Source: Cavia porcellus (lineage: Eukaryota; Chordata; Mammalia; Rodentia; Caviidae). From it: a stretch of DNA of 64,000 nucleotides. Of this stretch, positions 1 through 9,100 are shown piece by piece. Made by a program: the position numbers and the translations under genes. Position 1 is the stretch's first letter; the number at the start of each line of letters is the position of its first letter. Under the pieces are notes generated by a model. That model was not told the DNA's origin. It ran no database searches and saw only the letters and a list, made by a program, of their open reading frames with translations. The DNA is taken from assembly GCF_034190915.1 (NCBI RefSeq), contig NW_026947489.1, forward strand, positions 59,954,001-60,018,000, read 5' to 3'.

Positions 1-2009
1 GTATCCTGTCCCAATAACAAGGGACATGACCAGGACACCCAGCGCCATCTCCATTCCCAGCCTACTCATTTCCCAAACCTCTGGCCAGGCTCTGCCCCAC
101 TGCCCTCTGTTTGCAGCTCCAACACGTGGCCTTGCCACTTAGTGGACTTCACCACTTCCTGCGGTGCTTGTGCTTCTCCAAAGGCTACCCAGGAACACGG
201 TGGGTCTGCAGTGAATTCAGCATGCAGCACAGCCACAGCTACCGCTATTCTGCACCAGGCCCTGCCCAGGCCCCACCTGTCCAGCTCACAGCAGACTCGC
301 TCTACTGAGCGACATCATCAAAGTGAAACTAACTCCTTGTCAGTCTTTCCCAGAAATCACGACACAACAGAGAAGTTTCCCAAACAGGTCAGATTTGCAA
401 AGTTCCCTGCCTTAATCCTTACATCCTTTAATCCTTACCCAAAGTAGCCTAAGGCCATCTGATTCCAAGGACAGTTATCTGCTTACAGTTCTCGCTCCCT
501 GGTCCCTTCCAAGGAAAGTTACTTGCATGGTCTGCTTTCATTTCATTTCTGCGTTTTTTTGGGTTTCTGACTCTAAACCCAAGCTCCCCTGCTTAGCCCA
601 CTAGAGTGATTATTGCTTTATGGAACGGAATGTGACCCAATCCTAGCAATCAATGCCAGATGAGGTTGTTTGATTAAGCTAAGTAACTGTGCCCTTTGAC
701 AATGGACAGTGTCACTTCCAGTTATGCTGTCCACCCCTCCTTCCACCCAGTCACCAGCCATGATCCCTTGTGCCACTGTCTTTTTATGCCAGTAGAAAGC
801 AGCCCAGTTAAGGATGTCCTCCCTGGTCAGCCTTGCTCCGCAAGCCAGTGGTACAGAAGACCATGTCAGCCACCCTGCAGGCCCCTGACCCCAGGGACTT
901 GCCACCACCCATCTTGCCTGCACCTGCTCCATCCCTGTCCTGAGAACAACCAGGCCCTGAGTTCCCTCTCACCCCAACCCCGGGCATCCCTTCCTCTCCC
1001 AGGGCTCAACCCACCTGGCCTCCTCAGCTCCATGGGGAATCATTTTCTACCACCAGTGCCTGCTCCCTCTTCTTTCCTCAACCCCCTGCTTTCCCCTAAA
1101 TCTCTCATCAGCACTTGAAGCCATTCAAGGTTTGCCTATCTTAAAAGCAGAACTCCCTCCTCATGGATTCTCCCAGCCTCGGGTATCTCCTTCCCATCAC
1201 AGCCAACCCCTTCCAGGACTGGCCGCTCTTGCAAAATCACCCTCCTGTCTTTGCTGCTCACAGTGGCTTCTCCCCCTAGGACTCACACGGAGGTGCCCTG
1301 ACCCCACATCACCAAGCCATGGGACATGACTTGATCTTCATCTCCAAGGCCACCAGGGACAGCTTCTTCTTCCTGGAGCCACCCCCGGGGTTTCCCTCTG
1401 AATCTTCTTCCTACCTCAGTGGACCTTTCCCCAGAGTGCTCTCAAAGCCTCTTCGTGCTCACCCCTGGGGTTGTCCAGGGACCCTTATTTCTCCTCCTCC
1501 TCTCCACCTCAGCCAATCATTCCCTCTAGTCGGTCAGCGCTGTGGTAGTATACTCCACAATGACCTTCCTGGCCACCTTCTTTCTATGTTGCAGCTGTGG
1601 TTTCCCTGCATACCTTGCCTCTTTCCCTCATGTTCCAGGTACAGATGCAGGATTGGGCAGGGCTCTCCCCTGCAGCCTCTTCCTGCAGCTTCCCTAGCTG
1701 ATCACAAGGCCCTACTAGAGGTATACTCTCAAGGGTGAGTCCCAGGATCACTAAGAGGGAAGGCATGATAACCAATTACAGAAGCAATGCAGAGATCACA
1801 GAAACTTTTATTTCCTCTTTGCCCCAAGTCCACACAGATGTGATGGGCATCTGCAGCCCGGATGGCAGGCGGCCTGCTGCAGTCCTACACAGTTTCTCTC
1901 CTCTTCCCCTAATTCCTGGAGAATGGCACCTACCACAATCTTAGCTGAGACGCCCCACATACAGGACTGTTAACACTGATGTCATGATCACACCTCCCAG
2001 GATGGGGAA
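1..2009. other. Upstream flank, no gene recognised
   Basis: The stretch is C- and T-rich and holds only short open frames without recognisable protein similarity, splice context or a start region. I see no intact repeat family. It lies 5' of the INSIG1 CpG island and is best read as intergenic DNA. Confidence 0.5.
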
Positions 2010-2560
2010 ATCAAAAAGTTAAATAGTAACAAGTGTTGGCAAGGACCCTGGCACACTGCTGGAGGGACTGTGAAATGGGGTACCTGCTTTGGGAAGACCC
2101 CTCTGATGATCACACATTGGGTTCCCACAGGACTCAGCAACTCCACCTGCCCAAAAGAAGGGGTGACATACACAGAACTGGTGCACGTTTATCACGCCAT
2201 TATTCATCAGAGTGAAAAAGTCAAAACAACTCAAATGTCCATCACCAGGTGATGCAAAGACAAAATGTGGTACCTCCACATAATGGAATATTATTTGCCC
2301 ATTAGAAAGGGATAGATAGGGTATGAGTACGCACTGCAACGTGGAGGAATCCTGAAAGCACTGTGAGCAGTCAATCAAAAAAGACCACATAGTCTATGAA
2401 TACATCCACATCAAAGTCCAGGCTCAGAAAGCAGGGGAGTGGTGGCCAGGGAGTGGGTGTAGAGGGAACTGGGTTACAGTGGCTGTGGTGATGGCTGCAC
2501 TTCTCTGTGGCAGGACTGTGTGGCATGTAAATCAGGTTCCGGTAGAGACATCACAACAAT
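2010..2560 (+). repeat. Old L1 (L1M-like) 3' end
   Basis: The segment follows the 3' end of ancient mammalian L1 elements in order. It contains the region equivalent to the conserved phrase 'CAAATGTCCATCA' near 2233, then an AATGGAATATTAT match near 2283, then an AAAGACCACATA match near 2380, and a GGGAGTGG-type 3' UTR stretch. Many small changes show that it is old. It is 5' truncated and has no coding capacity. Confidence 0.75.
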
Positions 2561-2838
2561 GGCACATGGGCTCAGAAGACATTTGTGTCAGTTAGGAATT
2601 GGTTCCATTTCATGTGAAGTGTGGTTCTGCTTAACAAAACAAAACAAGGACATTTTGCACTGGGAAATATCTGGAAATGCATACTCCAAATATCTACCTT
2701 AGGTGGTAGGACTATACATGATTTTTTTAAAACATGGTTTTTCATATTTCCTAAATGATTTATGAACACCTGATTCTTTTAAACAAGTAAATACAAAGTC
2801 CAACAAAAAATGTATACACAGTTTAGAAAAATAGTGCA

Positions 2839-2920
2839 TTTTTTTTGGTACTGGGAATTATTCACAACCTCACACATGCTAGGCAGGCACTGTGCCACTG
2901 AGCTCTACCCCCAGCCCAGT
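2839..2920 (-). repeat. ID-like SINE (tRNA-derived)
   Basis: Read on the minus strand it is a tRNA-derived monomer: a GGGCTGGGGGTAGAGCTCAGTGG-like head, an A box, a B box close to GGTTCGAATCC, and an A-rich tail that appears as a T run at 2839. The copy is diverged, so it is not recent. Confidence 0.75.
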
Positions 2921-3355
2921 GTGATGTTTTTTCCAACAGATGGTGTCACCTTCATGGGGGGGACCCTAGTGGATGTCATGTATCACAGAAAAGCCACTAT
3001 ACTGCTGGTCTTTAGAGAAGAACTTGAAAGTGCACATGCAGCAATCTCAAAGACTAAGCAGCAATTCACTGTCCCAATAAACTTAGCACTTTGAGCACCT
3101 CTTGTAATGGCAGAGGCCAAAGGCAATTTGTATGCATCTTGTGATGGCTCATCAAGTTTAGCATTAAAATATTTATACAAGTATGTCTTTTCCTGAAGTG
3201 TGTATACATTTTTGGCAGACTCTGTGTATTGTTATCAGATCTATTTTAAGAATAGTTATTATAAAGGATTGTTAAAGTTACAGTAGAAATAATGGCCCGA
3301 GTAAGGGTATGAGGAACCTGCTTGTTCACCACAGGGCAGCTCAGAGTCCTTGGGC

Positions 3356-3437
3356 AGGGGCCAGGGATTTAGCTCAGCAGTGCAGCACCTGCCTGGCAAG
3401 CATGAGTTTGATTCCCAGTACCCCTTCCTCCAAATAA
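3356..3437 (+). repeat. ID-like SINE (tRNA-derived)
   Basis: The + strand shows GGATTTAGCTCAGCAG, the anticodon-arm region GCCTGGCAAGC, and the B-box-like GAGTTTGATTCCCAGTACC. The A tail has decayed to a C/A-rich run. It belongs to the same family as the copies near 24687, 37173, 40767 and 55766. Confidence 0.8.
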
Positions 3438-4415
3438 AGCCCTTGGGCCCTTGACCACTCCATAACCAGAGGAGCTGTGGATGTCAAGGTGCTATCCCAC
3501 CAGCCTGCTTACTAGTGATCCAGAAGGACTGGCCAAGTTCTTTGGTCACTGCGAAGTAAACATTTCCAAGTTCATAGCATACCTGTAATGATTAACATAC
3601 AGCAGTGTGATGAGAACAAAACAGAACCATCCTAAACACGTTTCCCCAAACACTGAACTCGAGGGACTAACCTAAGATTAGGAGTCCACGACACTTCTCC
3701 AAGGGACCCACAGAACCAGACATAGGCATCCCTCCACATTCTTGCTGAGTGGACATCCTGGTCTATGTCCTGGAACACCCAGTGTCCCTGTGCCTCTGGA
3801 AAAGTCCCAGGCTTGCTGTGGTCTCAGTGCAGATGAGAAGAGGAAAGCTGGGGAGGCAAAGGGGCTGTACCAGACTGCATTGATGCTGCCTGCGTAGGAA
3901 AAGTAACAAACAGTTCTTAACAGAGCAATGAGCTGGAGGATTCAACACCACTTTCCATATTAGACAGGAAACGTACCAATCCACAGAGCCCATAAACTAC
4001 ACACTTGCATGTGTGGGGTGTTGCAACTGAGAGAACATGCGGTAGTCTGCATGGCCAACACGGAGACCACGAAGAGAGAACATCCCGTATACACCTGTTA
4101 TCTGAGAGATGGGAGCCTGCATTTGAGCGGCTGGACAGGTCCATCAAGAACTGCTGCCTCCACTCACTGCCCCTCTCACAGCCCACGGGCACAATCTAGA
4201 TGCTCCCCACATCTCGGAGTCTTTCCAATCCAGCGTCAAGGCTGTAGCTGACACAACTTCCTGATTTGTATCAGTTTCCCAAAATAAGTGACAATGGACT
4301 GGTGGTTGATGGTGGGGTGGGGTGGAGAGCACTGCTCCTGGAGCACTCTTAGTAACAAAGAACCCCCCAACCCCGGTCTAAGCAGTTTCCTACCAGTTAG
4401 CACCTCGGGCAGCTT

Positions 4416-4511
4416 CCTTTTGTTTTTTCATTGTTGCTGTGTGTGGAATCAAACTCAGGACCTTGGGCTTGCCAAGCAGGCGTTCCGCCACTGAGCTCTA
4501 TTCCCTGACCT
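4416..4511 (-). repeat. ID-like SINE (tRNA-derived)
   Basis: This minus-strand copy has a T-rich left end (the tail), a B-box complement around GAATCAAACTCAGGACC, and a head complement around CCACTGAGCTCTA. It is diverged and lies about 450 bp outside the INSIG1 CpG island. Confidence 0.75.
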
Positions 4512-5400
4512 GGGTAGCTTCATCTATTTTCTGTGTTGCTATGACAAGACACACAGTGCCCAAGTTCAGGCACGCCTGTGTATGTGTGTGCAATCTGTAC
4601 TCACCAGGGACCCTGACCACAGTATTCCTTCAAGTCACAAGTTTTGACTCCTGGGGCACAAACCCACAGCAGCTAGCAAGACTCAGGGACAGTGTGCAGA
4701 GGTGGAAGCCGGCCTAGTCTGTACACTGGGCATGGGACAAGGGACACGGACGCTCCATCCCCTGCTGGGTCACGTTCCAGAAATGGGACAGGTCAGACTC
4801 CCTTCATGCCCCGTGAACTTTGAGAAATATTGACAGTTCAGATGTCACTCTTTGTACTCAGGCGGTTTTTTGTTTGCTTTTTTTCTTTTGGCATAGCGCC
4901 AGGGAAAGTGACTCGATGACATTCTGAGCTAGCAGGGTCCCCTGCCCAGGTGCTTTCTGCCTCAGGCCCCGCGGAGACTTCGTGGCCAGGCGCGGGCCTT
5001 TCAGATGGGCTCCAGATGGGCAGATGTCCCGAGTCTGGACGTGTTACCCGCGGCTCCTAGATCCCAGAGGCAGCCTGCAAACCAGCCCCGCGTTCTCGAT
5101 CGTTCGCCCAACTGGCTCGCACGGCTCGCTGTCCCAGATGCGGAGGGCGCGGGACGAGGACGTCGTGCATCGGCGCGCTGCGCACGGCCATGATGTCACA
5201 ACGATCTTGCCAGCGCCTGCGGGGCCTCGCCAGGGCCCCAGACGGTAGGTGGGAAAGCCCGGCGCCCGCGGTCCTTCTACTCCCCGCCCCCCAGCACATT
5301 TCGATTCCGCCTAGCGTCCCACTTCCGCCCCTGGTGTCTCCCTCCCTCGCGCTGAGCGGCCCTGCGCGCTCCCGCCAAGCGCGTGCCGGCGCGCGCCGCG

Positions 5401-5409
5401 GTGGCGTGT
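5401..5409 (-). promoter_or_regulatory. INSIG1: Sterol regulatory element-like site
   Basis: GTGGCGTGT matches the inverted SREBP-binding consensus GTGGNGTGA at 8 of 9 positions. It lies about 30 bp from an inverted CCAAT box, an arrangement common in SREBP targets. INSIG1 is an established SREBP target, but this specific site is my inference. Confidence 0.35.
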
Positions 5410-5438
5410 GAGCACGTCATATCGGCCGCCCATTTGCC

Positions 5439-5443
5439 ATTGG
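5439..5443 (-). promoter_or_regulatory. INSIG1: Inverted CCAAT box (NF-Y)
   Basis: ATTGG sits in the context GCCATTGGTCG, the reverse of a CCAAT box, about 140 bp upstream of the TATA-like box. NF-Y commonly cooperates with SREBP at sterol-responsive promoters. Short motif; position and context are the only support. Confidence 0.5.
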
Positions 5444-5486
5444 TCGCGGCCGCCTCACCAGACGCAGTGCGGACGGGCGCGCGGGA

Positions 5487-5496
5487 GGGGCGGGGC
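5487..5496 (+). promoter_or_regulatory. INSIG1: GC box (Sp1/KLF site)
   Basis: GGGGCGGGGC is a full Sp1 consensus, lying between the CCAAT box and the E-box in the proximal promoter. Confidence 0.55.
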
Positions 5497-5553
5497 CATG
5501 AGGGGCCACGCCCTTGGGCGGTGCGCGCGAACGGCGGGTAGGCCGGGCCAGGT

Positions 5554-5559
5554 CACGTG
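5554..5559 (+). promoter_or_regulatory. INSIG1: E-box CACGTG
   Basis: The palindrome CACGTG, in the context GGTCACGTGGTG, lies 20-25 bp upstream of the TATA-like box. Such sites bind USF, MYC/MAX-type and sometimes SREBP or ChREBP/MLX factors. Its promoter-proximal position makes it plausible. Confidence 0.55.
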
Positions 5560-5579
5560 GTGCGGGGCTACGGCCCGCC

Positions 5580-5586
5580 ATATAAG
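5580..5586 (+). promoter_or_regulatory. INSIG1: TATA-like box of INSIG1
   Basis: ATATAAG in the context GCCATATAAGTGG stands alone in a very GC-rich stretch, about 230 bp upstream of the start codon. A TATA box here predicts transcription starting near 5608-5620, where the sequence becomes pyrimidine-rich. A TATA box inside a CpG island fits a gene that is both widely expressed and strongly inducible. Confidence 0.65.
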
Positions 5587-5609
5587 TGGACGGTCAGCAG
5601 AGCACTGCG

Positions 5610-5707
5610 GCCGGGTGCGCTGCTTCTTCCTTCTCTTCTTCGGGTGTTCACCGCCCCCCTACCTGTGCTCGCTCGCTCTCCGGCCGCGGGCGGGTGCCCC
5701 TCGGCAG
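5610..5707 (+). other. INSIG1: Probable 5' untranslated exon of INSIG1
   Basis: From the predicted start near 5610 the leader runs to a good donor, GGCAG|GTACGC, at 5707/5708. A strong acceptor, CTGCCCTCAG, ends at 5791, and the start codon follows 23 bases later. Removing 5708-5791 would take out an 84-base intron. This would give a non-coding first exon, which fits my recollection that the human gene has six exons. The alternative is an unspliced leader. Confidence 0.5.
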
Positions 5708-5814
5708 GTACGCGGGTACTGGGGCGTGGGCGGGGATTCCGACTTGGTCCCGCCAAGGCGGGCTTTGGCATGACTTATCTGCTGCCCTCAGGACCCTCGG
5801 CGCGGCGCGCACCG

Positions 5815-6157
5815 ATGCCCAGGTTGCACGACCACTTCTGGAGCTGTCCCTGCGCCGCGCGGCGTCCGAGCCCTCCGCGAGCCCGCGCCGCCCTGACTCC
5901 AGGCATGCTGGTCACCCCTGCGCCCACTGCTGCCGGGGTCCCGCACTCCGACCCCGTGCCCCAGAGCCCGCGGGTCAGCAGCTGGCACCACGACCTGGTG
6001 CAGAGGAGCCTCGTGCTCTTCTCTGTCGGGGTCGTCCTGGCTCTGGTGCTCAACCTGCTGCAGATCCAGAGGAATGTCACGCTCTTTCCGGACGAGGTGA
6101 TTGCCACCATCTTCTCCTCGGCCTGGTGGGTGCCGCCGTGCTGCGGGACGGCCGCTG
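5815..6157 (+). CDS. INSIG1: INSIG1 coding exon 1
   Basis: Encodes residues 1-114 plus one base of codon 115. Residues 1-59 are a Pro/Ala-rich cytosolic tail that varies between species. Residues from [13 protein letters not shown] on contain helix 1 and are strongly conserved, ending at [11 protein letters not shown]. The donor is G|GTGAGT at 6157/6158. Within this exon the repeat-free GC-rich sequence ends shortly after the splice site. Confidence 0.96.
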
Positions 6158-9100
6158 GTGAGTGTTCTGCGCGGGACTGGGAGGCAGCGTCCCCTGCCAG
6201 GCCCCTCCCAGCCCGGGAGCAGCGCACGTTTGCAAAGGAGTGACAGCTGGCATCGCAGTGTCTGTGTCCGGAGAAGGACCGGCCGGGAGGGTGGGGAGCC
6301 CGCGCCGGCCAACCTCAGCCCTGAAGTTTGAGGAGCAGGGATGGAGATGAGGTCGGAGATAACTGGCTGTTTGAGCAAACCTGGGCCAGCTAACAAGTCG
6401 CGTCCTCTAGCGTCCGGATGACAGAGGCCCAGCTGTCACCCAGGGCCTGCGCCCAGGGATTGGCCACCTGCAGAACTGGTGAGGGCAGGGCTGCACACCA
6501 TTGGCTGTCCGCATGAACATGCTACCCTGCGGGTAACTGAAAACAAACCGTCACGTGTGCAAGAAGCCGTTGCCAGGGCAGCAACTCGTTAGCACTTCCT
6601 TCTGTGGTGGCTTTCCGCCAAGTAGCCACCACCACCACCCTGTCTCCTGAGGGAAGGACTGGAGAGGGTAGCTTGCAGCACACCTGACCTGCCTCAGAGA
6701 CACGCCAGAGCCCAACAAGAAATAGTTAAACTGCGGACTGGTGTGTTTTTTTAATAGAATTTCTTGATTATAGTTTAGCTAGATTATAAAAACGTTGTAT
6801 GGTCATGGCCCAGCATATTGCTAACTAACCTAATGACCCAGCATTTGTTTATATAATAGACATTTATCAGGTGCAGCCTCCACCCAAGAGCACTTGAAAT
6901 ACAAAACTAGGCAGGGCAAGCACCTGTGTGCTCTGTGGCAGACTTCCACTGGCAGCATGCATGCTTTATCCAGTTTTGTTTGTCCCTTTATAGCTTTATC
7001 CAGTTTTGTTTGTCCCTTTATAGCTTTACCCTAACTCCATCTGGTTGTGACCAGATGTGCAAACTGAGGCACAGAGGTTAAGTGTAGTGTGCAGTGTTCC
7101 AGCATCCACAGTGGTGAGTGCAGAGCCGCCCTGCTGGAGGACTGCTCCAGCCAGGCAGGGTGCTGCTTTTATCTGCTGGGGCAGAAATTGCTCATCTTTG
7201 TTCTCGGAAAGATGGGACCCTGCTTTTTCTCTGAACCTTTAAGGACATGGCTGTGCTCATGAAGAGTTCTTTTTTGAAAAGTGGAGCTGGATTTGAAATT
7301 GCACTTTTCAAGCACAATGTGGTACGGTAGTTTATTTCTTTTAATCAAAAACAATCTGCAAAATGAGGTTATTTGTAACTAGAACTTTGGTGAGTTCCAG
7401 GAATGTACCATAGTTTCTGTGACTCTGAGTGGGTGGCTAACCCTGCTCCTCTGTTCACCGTTAAAAAACCAGAATGCCTGCCTCTCTCCTGCCAGACTGA
7501 GTAAAGCCATTACCAGGCTTTAGCTCCTCTGACAGGGTGCACTTTACAGGAGAACCTTGTGTCCCGCTTGGGCTGCAGATGGCTTATTTAGCTACTATAC
7601 TGCTCTTTTGGAAGGCTTGCCATCCACTGCTCAAATGGTCTTTAGGGTTCTGCGTCTGTGGCACTTTCCTGACTGCAGATCGAGGGAGCTCTTCCTCCTC
7701 TGCCCACCAGTTACATAACCCTCTTCATGTCACACATGAGAAAACAAACACCAGGAGCTACGTCCACACAGGGCACACTGGGACTCGTGGCCCACTTTCC
7801 TCTGCCTGACCCTTTTCAGGGCAAGGTAGCTTTGTCCACACCATGCACATGCAGCAGTGCTCTGTGTCTCCTAGAGTATAGCTGCAGCACCTGAGGGGTG
7901 GCCAATGCCCCTCTGTGGGGCTGCTCTGAGTATTAATGACGACCGTTCCAGAGCATCAATGTGAGAACTGTGGCTTTCAGCTGGTATGTTCTAACAGTGT
8001 TGTCTTTTCCTTAAACAGCTGTTGTCGGCTTACTGTACCCCTGTATCGACAGTCATCTGGGAGAGCCCCACAAGTTCAAGAGAGAGTGGGCTAGCGTCAT
8101 GCGCTGCATTGCGGTTTTTGTTGGCATTAATCACGCCAGTGCTGTATCCTTGACTCAATGTGCTGTGTCCAGAGGGTCCCTGAGGTCACATGAGTAACCA
8201 CCATATTATTTCTGTTGAGCATCTGGTATCGTACCTCATCCATATCTTTGAGTATATCATCTGCTTGACACCTAGCAGGAGTCTTAGGGTACAGTTCCTA
8301 GAGTGCCTTTATATTTTGGGACACTGTTAAAATAGTGCCAGAGCCAATCTGTGTTCCCTGTGCTCCTTTCTCAGTTATCTTTTGGCTCCTAAGAGTTCTT
8401 CTCATAATTCACTTTGACATGTCTTCCTGCTGTCCTCCTAGGCTGAGGGTATGGTGGCACCTATGATGGAAGGGACTGGAGAGAGGAGCTGTCGTTACAT
8501 TATGGGACAGCGCCTGCAGCTGCCCCTCATATCCAGGGTCAGTCGTGGAAGACCCGGCGCTTACGGCATCTGTGGGTAGAACTCCTCCTGTGCAGTGTGC
8601 TTTGGCATTGTCCATGTTGCCTTTTTGAGAATTTGTCCATAGTTTGAAAGATTGAGATTTTCTTTGGAACAAAGTCCTTGCAGTGGAATGGGCCATTAAA
8701 CCCAGGCTGCTGTGTACAGCAAGGAAAGAACTGCCCAGTGGTGCACCCAGGAGTAAGTGAGCAGCTCCCTTTATTAAAGATCATATGCAAGTTATGCTCA
8801 GGGCAAGTCTACAGCGTCAGATAAGGCAGACGGAAAAAGGGTGGTAGAGAAACACTACACTTGGGTCAGAGCACAGAAAGATAGCCTCAGCCGCAGAGTG
8901 ACATGCACAGATAAAGTGGGCTCCAGGATTTAAAGACTGTGCACCTCAGTGTTGGGGGCCTCCTGCTGAGTTTCTAGCTGTGATTGACAGGTGCTGTGTC
9001 ACAGTGGAGGTGCTCAGAACGTATGCTTGTCCCAGAATTCACTCTGATCTTATATTATGACAGGGCAGGTAGTACATACCAAGGCGAGCATCGGCAGTTT

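Larger units (their letters stand above)
2561..4960. other. Intergenic flank with scattered SINEs
   Basis: Apart from the three ID-like SINEs listed separately, no gene, RNA or LTR was recognised here. Short open frames lack support. CpG density rises only after about 4960, where the INSIG1 island begins. Confidence 0.5.
4965..6330. promoter_or_regulatory. INSIG1: INSIG1 CpG island
   Basis: CpG dinucleotides and G+C rise sharply from about 4965 and fall off after about 6330, spanning the promoter, the leader and coding exon 1. The flanks have few CpGs. Such an island marks the broadly active promoter expected for INSIG1. Boundaries were judged by eye. Confidence 0.85.

Noticed and set aside
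5578..5590. SRF CArG box in CCATATAAGTGG
   Set aside because: A CArG box needs CC, six A/T, GG. Here GT interrupts before GG, so a TATA-like reading is better.
5557..5814. N-terminal extension of INSIG1 from an in-frame ATG at 5557
   Set aside because: It lies upstream of the TATA-like box, and the downstream start gives the exact N-terminus known for human INSIG1.
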